This document shows positions 1-7,738 of a DNA stretch of 55,786 nt, one piece after another. This stretch comes from an uncultured Nocardiaceae bacterium (GTDB lineage Bacteria > Actinomycetota > Actinomycetes > Mycobacteriales > Mycobacteriaceae): assembly GCA_936936565.1 (NCBI GenBank), contig CAKZIX010000107.1, forward strand, positions 1 through 55,786, read 5' to 3'. The notes under the pieces were generated by a model. It saw only the letters and a list, made by a program, of their open reading frames with translations, was not told where the DNA came from and searched no databases. The translations under genes and the position numbers were made by a program. How positions within the stretch are numbered: position 1 is the first letter of the stretch; each line of letters starts with the position of its first letter.

Positions 1-2
1 TG

Positions 3-662
3 CCCGGCATCTCCGCGAAAGTCGTCGACGAAGACGGCAACGAACTCACCCCCACCCCCACAACCACACCCACCAGCACCGACACCACCGGCAGCGACGC
101 CGTCGGCTACCTGGTACTCGACCAGCCCTGGCCGGCCATGCTGCGCGGCATCTGGGGCGACCCCGACCGCTACCACGCCACCTACTGGCAGCGCTACCAC
201 AAACAAGGCTGGTACTTCGCCGGCGACGGCGCCCGCATCGACACCGACGGCGCCTACTGGGTCCTCGGCCGCGTCGACGACGTCATGAACATCTCCGGAC
301 ACCGCATCTCCACCGCCGAAGTCGAATCCGCCCTCGTCGCCCACCACGCCATCGCCGAAGCCGCCGTCGTCGGCGCCTCCGACACCACCACCGGCCAAGG
401 CATCGTCGCCTTCGTCATCCTCAAAACCAGCACCACCACCCCCACCACCACCCTCGTCGACGAACTCAAAACCCAAGTCGCCACCGAAATCTCACCCATC
501 GCCAAACCCCGCGACATCCACATCGTGCCCGAACTCCCCAAAACCCGCAGCGGCAAAATCATGCGCCGACTCCTCCGCGACATCGCCGAAGGCCGCGAAC
601 TCGGCGACACCTCCACCCTCGTCGACCCCAAAGTCTTCGAAGCCATCCGCGCCGCCCAATAA
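3..662 (+). CDS. acs: Acetyl-CoA synthetase, C-terminal part (5' end outside window)
   Basis: This is the last 219 codons of an AMP-forming acetyl-CoA synthetase, which makes acetyl-CoA from acetate, ATP and CoA in the cytosol. The reading frame is open from the first bases of the window, so the N-terminal adenylation core is missing. Visible parts are the GYLVLDQPWPAML and GDPDRYHATYW segments, the hinge region (GRVDDVMNISGHR), and the C-terminal cap motif KTRSGKIMRR. The lysine of that cap motif is the adenylation-half lysine, acetylated in known Acs enzymes. The family is usually about 650 residues, so about a third is seen. An Acs-specific assignment, rather than another acyl-CoA ligase, rests on the DPDRYHATYW and ISGHR segments. 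Confidence 0.93.
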   Translation, partial: PGISAKVVDEDGNELTPTPTTTPTSTDTTGSDAVGYLVLDQPWPAMLRGIWGDPDRYHATYWQRYHKQGWYFAGDGARIDTDGAYWVLGRVDDVMNISGHRISTAEVESALVAHHAIAEAAVVGASDTTTGQGIVAFVILKTSTTTPTTTLVDELKTQVATEISPIAKPRDIHIVPELPKTRSGKIMRRLLRDIAEGRELGDTSTLVDPKVFEAIRAAQ

Positions 663-965
663 CCCCACACACCGGGCCCCCGCGGAACACACACCCCCGC
701 GGGGGAACCGACCATCACACCCCACCCCCCGCAGAACCACACCCGCGAGGAAACCAACCACCACCCACAGGCACACAACCACCACCCAGCCACACCCCCC
801 GCGGGACCACACCCCCGCGGGGAATACCACCACCACGACCCACCTCCCCGCGGGACCACCCCACACCCGCACGCGGCCCAACCACCTACACGCACCCCCC
901 GCGGGACCTCCCCACACCCACACGCGGGACCAACCACACCCCCACACCCGCGCGACCAAGCACGT
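663..965. repeat. C-rich intergenic stretch with repeated CCCGCGGG palindromes
   Basis: Directly after the acs stop, the plus strand is almost pure C/A with very little T. It carries at least five CCCGCGGG-centred palindromes, at about 694-705, 798-805, 813-822, 847-854 and 898-905, spaced irregularly by short CCACC runs. The first is a 12-bp perfect palindrome. No credible gene is present: frames that stay open give only Trp/Gly/Cys-rich or Pro/Thr-rich products. The palindrome nearest acs could act as a terminator stem, but there is no clean T-run. Confidence 0.6.
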
Positions 966-1110
966 CACCCCGGCACAGCTGGATCAGCCACACCACCCCA
1001 GCTCCACCGACGCAGGCACCAGTCACAACCACACACGCAACGCCACCGCGCACCCGCTGCAATCCACCGCAGCCCACACGATCCACACCCGGAGCGCCCG
1101 CGCACCGGGC

Positions 1111-1190
1111 GGGACTGAACGCCCACTTTCGGCCCACACACGGCCGAAAGTGCCCCACCAACACCGAAACTGGATACTCAGTCCCACACC
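1111..1190. repeat. ~80-bp folded repeat element, copy 1 of 3
   Basis: First of three related copies, with the others at 1662-1740 and 1961-2040. Each begins with GGGACT(G/C)GA-like sequence and GCGCCCA(G/C)TT(T/G)CGG. Each contains an internal GGCCGAAA(G/C)TG and ends with CGAAA(G/C)TGG-type sequence, a TCA(G/A)TCCC box and (A/G)CACC. The ends are inverted repeats of each other, and internal CACTTTCGG/CCGAAAGTG arms can form a second stem. No coding function is visible. Confidence 0.7.
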
Positions 1191-1380
1191 GACAAACCGA
1201 CAACCACCCACCACGCACATCGCCGCACTCACCCACACCGCGCTCTCCCCGCCGAACCGGAGCACCCACCCACCCGTGGCCGACGGACCGCAGTCGTCGA
1301 AGCAGCGCCCACCGATCGACTGCGATCACCACCGAACACCCGCCACCCGATCCAGCGGCCCCCGAAAATGGGCACCTAAC

Positions 1381-1530
1381 ACTCCGCCCCCAGCGACAAC
1401 GGGAACCACGCAATCCGCCCGCACGACAACAAACACCAAGTAATCCGCCCGCGCGACAACGAGCACCCCGTAATCCGCCCGCACGACAACGAGCACCCCG
1501 TAATCCGCCCGCGCGACAATGAGCACCTCG
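1381..1530. repeat. 30-bp tandem repeat array, five units
   Basis: Five head-to-tail 30-bp units start at 1381, 1411, 1441, 1471 and 1501. The core is taatccgcccgcRcgacaac followed by gagcaccccg. Units 3 and 4 differ by only one base (R = G or A). Unit 1 is degenerate, and the last unit runs into a long palindrome. Units abut with no spacers, so this is not a CRISPR. On the minus strand the period corresponds to ten codons, but the product is an implausible Val/Arg/Tyr repeat and there is no ribosome-binding site. Confidence 0.85.
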
Positions 1531-1582
1531 TGTTCCGTCCGAGAACCCCGTGTAGCGAGGTCCCGGACGGAACACGAGGTGC
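1523..1582. repeat. Long dispersed palindrome, copy 1 (19-bp perfect arms)
   Basis: Perfect 19-bp inverted repeats at 1523-1541 and 1564-1582 flank a 22-base spacer. The inner part of the arms (TGTTCCGTCC and GGACGGAACA) and the 22-base spacer (ag.acccc...t.cc) recur in a second element at 19442-19517, so the two belong to one family of REP-like palindromes. No gene lies inside, and transcription in either direction would give a very stable hairpin. Confidence 0.85.
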
Positions 1583-1661
1583 ACATCGAGGCCCTGCACC
1601 CGCGGCAGCCGACGACAGCCAGCCCCGAGCGCCTACCCCCGCCGCGATCCCAGACCCTCAC

Positions 1662-1740
1662 CGGACTCGAGCGCCCAGTTGCGGCACCCAGGGCCGAAAC
1701 TGCCTCACCAACAATGAGACTGGACACTCAATCCCGCACC
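1662..1740. repeat. ~80-bp folded repeat element, copy 2 of 3 (most diverged)
   Basis: Same architecture as 1111-1190 and 1961-2040: a GGACT start, GCGCCCAGTT, an internal GGGCCGAAACTGCC, then CACCAACAAT, TGGACACTCAATCCC and GCACC. Substitutions in the outer arm (GGACTCGA against TCAATCCC) make this the weakest hairpin of the three. Confidence 0.65.
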
Positions 1741-1960
1741 AGCGACCCGCAGCGACGGACCAGACAGCCTCCCAAGGCAGCAGCCACGGACCAGACAGCC
1801 TCCCCTAGGCAGCAGCCACGGACCAGACAGCGCTCCCTGGACAGCGGCGCGACAAGAGCCCCGCGCAGCTGCGCACAGACGCCGAAGCTGCACCGGACGC
1901 ACGCGGCCCACTGCCTGGACCGAGCACACTCCGCCTGCCGCGATGTCGAGGATTCCAGCC

Positions 1961-2040
1961 GGGACTGAGCGCCCAGTTTCGGCGCTCCCAGGGCCGAAAG
2001 TGCCTCACCGGCACCGAAAGTGGGCATTCAGTCCCGCACC
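1961..2040. repeat. ~80-bp folded repeat element, copy 3 of 3
   Basis: The outer arms GGGACTGA and TCAGTCCC are perfectly complementary. They continue inward with GCCCA.TTTCGG against CCGAAA.TGGGC, giving about 20 paired positions. A further CCGAAAGTG lies in the middle, so alternative stems can form. The element sits about 115 bp past the end of gntK. Confidence 0.7.
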
Positions 2041-2155
2041 GAGACCAACGGCCCACGTCGGCGTTGCACCGGATCGACACCGCTTCGTGTGCAAAGCCCG
2101 GCAAGCGTGGCAGGGCCCCGGTGTCGCGGCCGCAGACGCAGGCAGCGGGATCTAC

Positions 2156-2662
2156 CTAGCCCCGCTCGATCCCCAACCGCTGCAATACATCAGCGGCTTC
2201 TTCCGCGGGCGAGCCCGTGATGTCCACGACCATGCCGTTTTCGTCGAGGCCGAGCGGCTCCAGGGTGGCCAGCTGCGACTCCAGCAGCGAGGAGGGCATG
2301 AAGTGGTTGTGCCGGTGGGCAATTCGATCGGCGATCGCGGCGGGTGAGCCGGCCAGGTGCACGAACAGCACACTGTCGCGGCGCAGGATGTCGCGGTAGC
2401 TGCGCTTGAGCGCGGAGCACGTGACAATGCCGGATCGCCCAGCGGCGAGTTCGCCGTCGATCCAGGCGGCGATCTTGTGCAGCCAGGGCCAGCGGTCGGT
2501 GTCGGTGAGCGGCACGCCGGAGGCCATCTTGTCGACGTTGGCTTGGGGGTGCAGGTCGTCGCCCTCTTGCAGGTCCCAGCCGAGTTTGTCCGCGAGAAGC
2601 TGTGCGACCGTGGACTTTCCGGAACCGGACACCCCCATGACGACGATGATGGTGGCGCTCAT
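2156..2662 (-). CDS. gntK: Gluconokinase
   Basis: A 168-residue kinase that phosphorylates D-gluconate to 6-phosphogluconate, feeding the pentose phosphate pathway. The Walker A loop GVSGSGKST lies at about residues 10-18, followed by the family signature DLQEGDDLHPQANVDKM and the CSALKRSYRD segment. The length matches the GntK family (about 165-175). Its ATG overlaps the gntP stop (ATGA), so the two are translationally coupled and the permease delivers its substrate. Longer readings of this frame extend into gntP and are not real. Function is confident from motifs plus partner gene. Confidence 0.95.
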   Translation of the reverse strand: MSATIIVVMGVSGSGKSTVAQLLADKLGWDLQEGDDLHPQANVDKMASGVPLTDTDRWPWLHKIAAWIDGELAAGRSGIVTCSALKRSYRDILRRDSVLFVHLAGSPAAIADRIAHRHNHFMPSSLLESQLATLEPLGLDENGMVVDITGSPAEEAADVLQRLGIERG

Positions 2663-3996
2663 ACGACCACGTCCAGCGCGAGCACCCCGACGAGACCGCA
2701 GACCGAGATGATGCACTCCATCACCGTCCAGGATTTCAGGTTCTGGGCGACGGTCAATCCGAGGTACTCCTTCACCAGCCAGAATCCGGCGTCGTTGACG
2801 TGGGACAGGAACAGCGAGCCGGAACCGATCGTGAGCACCATCAGCGACACCTCGCCGGTGGACAGTCCGGCCGCGACGGGCGCGAGGATGCCCGATGCGG
2901 TGACGGTCGCGACGGTGGCCGAACCGGTGGCCACCCGGATGAGCACGGCGACGAACCAGGCCAGGAACAGCACCGGCAGGCTGCTGCCTTCGATGGCGTC
3001 GGCGATCACGTCGGCGATGCCGGTGTCGATGAGCACCTGCTTGAATCCGCCTCCGGCACCGACGATCAGCATGATGCCGGCGATCGGCGGGAGCGAGGAT
3101 TCCAGCGTCTTCGCGATCGCGTTGCGATCCATTTTGGCGCCGCCGCCGAGCAGCGCGATCCCGGCGAGTACCGCCAGACCGAGCGCAACGATCGGCGTGC
3201 CGAGGAAGTCCAGGACCACCTTCCACGTCGACCCGGAACCCTCGGCGACCACGTCGGCGAGCGCCTTGCCGAGCATCAGCACGACGGGCAGCAGGATGGC
3301 GGCGAGGGTGACCGCGAACGACGGCCGCGGATGCTCGGGTTCGTCGTCCTCGGTGACGTACAGGTCCGGCACCGGCACGTCGACCCACTTCGCGGCGACC
3401 CGGCCGAAGAGCGGGCCCGACACGATGACCGTCGGAATCGCAACCAGCACACCGAGTCCGAGCGTGAGGCCGAGGTTGGCGTCCAGCGCACTCACGGCGA
3501 CCAGCGGTCCGGGGTGCGGCGGCACCAGCCCGTGCATGGCGGACAGACCGGCCAGCGTCGGGATCGCGATGCGGATCAGCGGTAGTCCGGACCGCCGCGC
3601 GACCAGCACGATCACCGGAAACAGCAGGACCAGGCCGATTTCGAAGAACATCGGCAGCCCGATCACAGCGCCGACGAGCCCCATCGTCCACGGCAACATC
3701 GCGGGACTGGACCGGCTGACGAGGGTGTCTACGACACGGTCGGCGCCTCCGGAGTCGGCGAGCAGCTTGCCGAACATCGCGCCGAAGCCGATGAGGATGC
3801 CGACGCTGCCCATGGTGGAGCCGAAGCCGTTGGTGAAACCTTTGACGGCGTCGTTGGCGCCGAGCCCCGCACCGATGCCGACGCCGATCGCGCCGACGGT
3901 GAGTGCGATGAACGGGTGCAGTTTGCCCCAGGTGATGGCCGCGACGATCACGGCCACGCCAACGAGCGCTGCGATCACGAGATGCGCGGTGCTCAC
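2659..3996 (-). CDS. gntP: Gluconate:H+ symporter, GntP family
   Basis: A 445-residue polytopic membrane permease that imports gluconate by proton symport. The sequence is a chain of hydrophobic helices with GntP-family landmarks: GFGSTMGSVGILIGFGAMFG near residues 55-75, HGLVPPHPGPL around 155, GAGGGFKQVLIDTG around 320, and LFLSHVNDAGFWLVKEY near 410. The GTG at 3996 is chosen because the protein then begins with a hydrophobic helix (STAHLVIAALVG), as in the family. The few extra upstream residues are arginine-rich and unlikely. It is coupled to gntK and divergent from the SDR/TetR/acyl-CoA dehydrogenase operon, with a shared 120-bp control region. Confidence 0.92.
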   Translation of the reverse strand: MSTAHLVIAALVGVAVIVAAITWGKLHPFIALTVGAIGVGIGAGLGANDAVKGFTNGFGSTMGSVGILIGFGAMFGKLLADSGGADRVVDTLVSRSSPAMLPWTMGLVGAVIGLPMFFEIGLVLLFPVIVLVARRSGLPLIRIAIPTLAGLSAMHGLVPPHPGPLVAVSALDANLGLTLGLGVLVAIPTVIVSGPLFGRVAAKWVDVPVPDLYVTEDDEPEHPRPSFAVTLAAILLPVVLMLGKALADVVAEGSGSTWKVVLDFLGTPIVALGLAVLAGIALLGGGAKMDRNAIAKTLESSLPPIAGIMLIVGAGGGFKQVLIDTGIADVIADAIEGSSLPVLFLAWFVAVLIRVATGSATVATVTASGILAPVAAGLSTGEVSLMVLTIGSGSLFLSHVNDAGFWLVKEYLGLTVAQNLKSWTVMECIISVCGLVGVLALDVVV

Positions 3997-4078
3997 CGCG
4001 CCGACCTTACGCCGCACGAGCCGATTTCGAAGCCGGACACACACAACGCCGGTCTTGGCTTCGGCACGTCGCGGAGGT

Positions 4079-4102
4079 AATGTACCGATCGTTCAATACA
4101 TT
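4079..4102. promoter_or_regulatory. Imperfect 24-bp palindrome, likely TetR-family operator
   Basis: AATGTA...TACATT arms enclose a partly symmetric centre (GA.CG.TC), with 18 of 24 positions symmetric. It lies in the gap between gntP and the SDR gene, 16 bp before the SDR start codon and just upstream of its GGAGG. A TetR-type repressor is encoded in the same operon (4861-5463), so autoregulation through this site is the natural inference. Confidence 0.6.
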
Positions 4103-4117
4103 GCGACGGAGGTGGCG

Positions 4118-4864
4118 ATGCCCGGCGTGCTCGACGACAAGGTCGCGGTGGTCACGGGCGGCAGCCGCGGTCTCGGCCGCGCGATGGTGGCCGCCTTCGC
4201 AGGCGCCGGCGCGCACGTGGTGATCGCCAGCCGCAAGCTCGACAGCTGCGTCGAGCTGGCCACCGAAATCGAAGCGCGCCACGGGGTCCGGGCATTGCCG
4301 GTGGGTTGCAACGTCAGCGATTGGCAGCAGTGCGACGCGTTGATCGACACGGTGTACGACTCGTTCGGCCGGGTCGACGTGCTGGTCAACAACGCCGGGC
4401 TGTCGCCGTTGTATCCGAGCCTGCCGGACGTCGGCGAAGCGTTGTTCGACAAGACCATCGGGGTGAATCTCAAGGGCCCGTTCCGGTTGACGTCGGTGAT
4501 CGGCACCCGCATGGCGGCCGGCGCCGGCGGGTCGGTGATCAACATCAGCTCGGTCGAGGCGCTCACCCCGATGCCGATCGCCCTGCCCTACGCCGCCGCC
4601 AAGGCCGGGTTGAACACGCTCACCGAAGGATTCGCCCGCGCCTTCGGACCGACGGTGCGGGTCAACGCAATTCAGTGCGGCCCGTTCGCCACCGATATCG
4701 CCACCGCCTGGCCCGCAGAGGTGCGCGCCTACGTCAACTCTCACGTGGAGCTCGGCCGCCCGGGCGAACCGGACGAAATCGTCGGCGCCGCAATGTACTT
4801 CGCGACGGCGGCGTCGTCGTACTGCACCGGTGCGATCCTGCGCCTGGACGGTGGCTGGCGATGA
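4118..4864 (+). CDS. SDR-family oxidoreductase
   Basis: A 248-residue classical short-chain dehydrogenase/reductase. The NAD(P)-binding TGGSRGLG motif lies at residues 13-20, NNAG at about 91, the catalytic Ser in INISS, and Tyr-x-x-x-Lys in PYAAAKAG. A C-terminal LRLDGGW is typical of FabG-like SDRs. The ATG has a good GGAGG at 4108-4112, 5 bases upstream. It overlaps the TetR gene (ATGA) and is followed by an acyl-CoA dehydrogenase, so it probably oxidises or reduces a 3-hydroxy/keto acyl-CoA or a related alcohol during catabolism. The exact substrate cannot be told. Confidence 0.85.
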   Translation: MPGVLDDKVAVVTGGSRGLGRAMVAAFAGAGAHVVIASRKLDSCVELATEIEARHGVRALPVGCNVSDWQQCDALIDTVYDSFGRVDVLVNNAGLSPLYPSLPDVGEALFDKTIGVNLKGPFRLTSVIGTRMAAGAGGSVINISSVEALTPMPIALPYAAAKAGLNTLTEGFARAFGPTVRVNAIQCGPFATDIATAWPAEVRAYVNSHVELGRPGEPDEIVGAAMYFATAASSYCTGAILRLDGGWR

Positions 4865-5463
4865 CGCGGGCGCGTGGGCGCCCGCCCGCCTCCGAGGCTC
4901 CCGACACCCGCGAGCGGATCGTCGCGGCGGCGGTAGAACTGTTCGCGGACAAAGGGTTTCACGGCACCGGAGTGGCCGAGATCGGCGCCGCGGCCGACGT
5001 GCAGCGCGGCGCGTTGTACTACCACATCAGGTCCAAGGAGGAGCTGCTGTGGGAGATCCTGCGTGACTACGTCGCCGAGCTGCTCACCGCGGCCGAATCG
5101 ACCGTCGCCACCGACCTGGACCCGGCGGCCAAGCTGCGCCGCCTGGTGCGTGAACACACCCTGCTCATCGGGCGCCTGCAGCGCCAGGTGGCGATCCAGT
5201 TGCGCGACGGTTCGGCGCTCACCGGCGAACGGGGACAACAACTTCAACACATGCGCGACCGGGTGCAACGGCTGTGGCAACAGGTGCTCGACGACGGGCA
5301 CGCGCAGGGACAGTTCGCCAGCTCCGACCACATCGTCACCAACAGCCTGCTCAGCATGGCGAACATGGTGGCGTTCTGGTACCGGCCGGACGGGCCGAAG
5401 ACTTTGGAAGAGATAGCCGACGTGCTCGCGAACCTGGTGTTCGACGGGCTGATTCGAAAGTAG
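4861..5463 (+). CDS. TetR-family transcriptional regulator
   Basis: A 200-residue TetR repressor. The N-terminal helix-turn-helix covers about residues 18-62 (TRERIVAAAVELFADKGFHG, then ALYYHIRSKEELL), followed by an all-helical ligand domain. It is cotranslated with the upstream SDR and lies 7 bp before an acyl-CoA dehydrogenase. This arrangement resembles lipid- or steroid-catabolism TetR regulators such as KstR2 and FadR-type proteins, whose ligands are acyl-CoAs. The 24-bp palindrome at 4079-4102 is its likely operator. Ligand identity is inference only. Confidence 0.88.
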   Translation: MTRARGRPPASEAPDTRERIVAAAVELFADKGFHGTGVAEIGAAADVQRGALYYHIRSKEELLWEILRDYVAELLTAAESTVATDLDPAAKLRRLVREHTLLIGRLQRQVAIQLRDGSALTGERGQQLQHMRDRVQRLWQQVLDDGHAQGQFASSDHIVTNSLLSMANMVAFWYRPDGPKTLEEIADVLANLVFDGLIRK

Positions 5464-5470
5464 GTATGTG

Positions 5471-6760
5471 ATGGCGTGGGATTTCGAGACCGACCCGGAG
5501 TTCCAGGAACTGCTCGACTGGGCCGACGAATTCGTCCGCACCGAGGTCGAGCCGCTCGATCTGGTGTATCCGAATCCCTACGACCGCAGCAACAAAGAGG
5601 CGATGGCCGTGGCCGGCCCGCTCAAGCAAGCGGTCAAGGACAAGGGTCTGTGGGCCTGCCACCTCGGCCCGGAGCTGGGCGGGCAGGGGTTCGGCCAGGT
5701 CAAGCTCGGACTGCTCAACGAGATTCTCGGCCGCTCCATCTGGGCACCGTCGATCTTCGGCTGTCAGGCACCCGACTCCGGCAACGCCGAAATCCTCGCC
5801 CACTACGGCACCGCCGAGCAGAAGGCGCGCTACCTACAGCCGCTGCTCGACGGCGACCTCGGCTCGTGCTACTCGATGACCGAGCCACACGCCGGGTCGG
5901 ATCCCACCCTGTTCACCACCCGCGCGGTGCGCGACGGCGACTCGTGGGTGATCAACGGTGAGAAGTGGTTCAACTCGGTGGCCGCGTTCGCCGAGTTCTT
6001 CATCGTCATGGCCGTCACGGACCCGGATGCCAGTGCCTACCAAGGCATGTCGATGTTCATCGTCCCGGCCGACACTCCCGGCCTGGAGATCGTGCGCAAC
6101 GTCGCCGTGCACGGTTTCAGCGAGGCGGAGGGCTATGTCCGCTACACCGACGTGCGGGTGCCCGCCGATCATCTGCTGGGCCCCGAAGGTGGTGCGTTCG
6201 TGGTCGCGCAGACCCGCCTCGGCGGCGGTCGCATCCATCATGCGATGCGGACCGTCGGTCTGGCCCAGAAGGCATTCGACATGATGTGCGAGCGCGCGCT
6301 GTCGCGGCAGGTGCGCGGGGGCACCCTGTCCACCCTGCAAATGACGCAAGACAAGATCGCCGACAGCTGGATCGAGCTCGAACAGTTCCGCCTGCTGGTG
6401 TTGCGCACGGCCTGGCGCATCGACAAGTACAACGACTACCTGAAGGTGCGCAAGGACATCGCGGCCGTGAAGGTCGCCATGCCGAAGGTAATGCACGACG
6501 TCACCCAGCGGGCGATGCATCTACATGGCGCACTTGGGGTTTCGGAAGAAATGCCGTTCTCGGCGATGATGCTCTACGCCGAGGTGATGGGCATCGCCGA
6601 CGGCCCCACCGAAGTCCACAAGATCACGCTGGCCAAGCAGGTGCTGCGCGGCTACCAGCCGGCGCCCGGACTGTGGCCCACGGGGCATCTGCCCGCGCGC
6701 CGGGAGCTTGCCGAAGAGCACGTCGCCAAGCGCCTCGAGCAGGTGGTCGGCAACCTGTAG
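5471..6760 (+). CDS. Acyl-CoA dehydrogenase (FadE-like)
   Basis: A 429-residue FAD-dependent acyl-CoA dehydrogenase of the larger (ACAD10/11-like) type. It oxidises an acyl-CoA to the 2-enoyl-CoA and passes electrons to ETF. Visible landmarks are the CYSMTEPHAGSDPT flavin/substrate segment near residue 137, WVINGEKWFNS, the RLGGGRIHHAMR helix, and the C-terminal MHLHGALGVSEEMPF and ADGPTEVHKITLAKQVL, where the ribityl/adenine contacts lie. Two start codons adjoin (GTG 5468, ATG 5471), and the ATG is taken. It is the last gene of the SDR-TetR operon. Substrate chain type is not evident. Confidence 0.9.
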   Translation: MAWDFETDPEFQELLDWADEFVRTEVEPLDLVYPNPYDRSNKEAMAVAGPLKQAVKDKGLWACHLGPELGGQGFGQVKLGLLNEILGRSIWAPSIFGCQAPDSGNAEILAHYGTAEQKARYLQPLLDGDLGSCYSMTEPHAGSDPTLFTTRAVRDGDSWVINGEKWFNSVAAFAEFFIVMAVTDPDASAYQGMSMFIVPADTPGLEIVRNVAVHGFSEAEGYVRYTDVRVPADHLLGPEGGAFVVAQTRLGGGRIHHAMRTVGLAQKAFDMMCERALSRQVRGGTLSTLQMTQDKIADSWIELEQFRLLVLRTAWRIDKYNDYLKVRKDIAAVKVAMPKVMHDVTQRAMHLHGALGVSEEMPFSAMMLYAEVMGIADGPTEVHKITLAKQVLRGYQPAPGLWPTGHLPARRELAEEHVAKRLEQVVGNL

Positions 6761-6794
6761 GTCCGGCGCCGACCGCTTGCTGTAGCTAACGCCG

Positions 6795-7358
6795 TCAGTC
6801 GTCGGTGCGTTCGAGCCGGCATCTGATGGAGTAGCTGCCGGGCGCCACCGTCGACGAGTACGCGAGGTGCACCGACAACGGCGGCACCTCCGGAAAGTCG
6901 ACGAAGGCGCGCCCGTCGCCCGGGCCGACGTACACCGTCCGTTCGGTCGCGCCGTATGCCGACAGAACACTGACGGTGACCCGCGCTGGACCGTTGCGGT
7001 ACACCACCGCGAACATGCCGTATCCGTTGGTGGCCGCGCGCCAGCCGCTCGGGTGGTCGCAGACCGGCGCCGAGTCGTCGCTGGGTATATCGGCGTCGCC
7101 GGTGCGTCCGCTGTCGTCGCTCGCCAGCAGCGTCCATGGCGTCGAGTCGGCGCCGTGCCCGCTCGGACGAAGAGTTCGTTCGGCTTCCGAAAAGGGTTCG
7201 CCGCCAACACCGAAGGCGACGACGAGAGCCACGAACAGCGCCGAATACGAGAAGTACGGATTGGCCACCCTGTACTCACCTGCCCGGAAGGAAGAGCCCG
7301 CGCGTGTGCGTTGGGCGAACCGTGATGTTGGTTCCAGTGTGACACCGGCGTAGCGCAC
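6795..7358 (-). CDS. Hypothetical membrane-anchored or exported protein
   Basis: I do not recognise a family. With the GTG at 7358 the product is 187 residues. A charged, Arg-rich head of about 35 residues leads into one hydrophobic helix (YFSYSALFVALVVAFGVG), then a soluble domain of about 135 residues with two cysteines that could pair outside the cell. The tail is strand-rich (VTVSVLSAYGATERTVYVG, then YSIRCRLER). An AGG 6-7 bases before the GTG supports this start. An ATG at 7391 would add 11 residues. The gene is convergent with the acyl-CoA dehydrogenase and divergent from the mini sugar transferase. Start and function are uncertain. Confidence 0.55.
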   Translation of the reverse strand: MRYAGVTLEPTSRFAQRTRAGSSFRAGEYRVANPYFSYSALFVALVVAFGVGGEPFSEAERTLRPSGHGADSTPWTLLASDDSGRTGDADIPSDDSAPVCDHPSGWRAATNGYGMFAVVYRNGPARVTVSVLSAYGATERTVYVGPGDGRAFVDFPEVPPLSVHLAYSSTVAPGSYSIRCRLERTDD

Positions 7359-7558
7359 ATGTGACCTAATCGGTATGAAGTTTCGGACCATAGGCCTGGT
7401 TGCGGGTGTTGGCCGAAAGCGTTGCGGTGAAGTAGCCACAGCGCCGGTATCGAACCATCCCCGCTCAGCCACGCGCCCCCGCGTCCGCCGGGGATTCGCA
7501 TCGCAGCGGGTCCGAGCCGGCGCACGACGACCGATGCCCACTGCCGCTGCGGCAACGC

Positions 7559-7575
7559 CGAAACGTAGCGTTTCG
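7559..7575. promoter_or_regulatory. Inverted repeat CGAAACG-N3-CGTTTCG in divergent control region
   Basis: Seven-base perfect arms separated by three bases lie in the ~380-bp gap between two divergent genes (6795-7358 and 7739-8119). The size and AT content fit a small dimeric regulator site. No regulator gene is adjacent. The rest of the gap holds a second palindrome (7643-7660) and nothing else that I can identify. Confidence 0.35.
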
Positions 7576-7642
7576 ATTGCGCCGAAATGTCGCGGCATCG
7601 GTCGCCACCCACGACTGCTGTCGCCACTGTGTGTCAGATCAC

Positions 7643-7660
7643 TGCTTGCAATTGCAAGCA
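7643..7660. promoter_or_regulatory. Perfect 18-bp palindrome upstream of the mini sugar transferase
   Basis: TGCTTGCAATTGCAAGCA is its own reverse complement over all 18 bases and is markedly AT-richer than its surroundings. It lies 78 bp before the ATG at 7739. Its form fits an operator for a dimeric repressor, and its position fits control of the sugar-transferase-like gene or its divergent neighbour. Confidence 0.5.
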
Positions 7661-7738
7661 ATCGCCGCGAACTGGACGGTTGCTCGGTTACCGTCGTACG
7701 AACACAACGGCACGTCGTTCGACCACGAAAGGTCCGAG

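Noticed and set aside
1381..1530. CRISPR array
   Set aside because: Units abut directly with no unique spacers and no cas genes are present; it is a plain tandem repeat. The same holds for 51501-51681.
886..1599. Minus-strand gene for a repeat protein (Gly/Cys/Arg-rich)
   Set aside because: The open frame is a by-product of C-rich tandem DNA. It has no ribosome site and no recognisable domain, and it runs across unrelated repeats.
2357..4864. 835-codon plus-strand gene across gntK and gntP
   Set aside because: Only the last 248 codons (SDR, 4118-4864) have family motifs and a Shine-Dalgarno sequence. The rest is the antisense of gntP/gntK.
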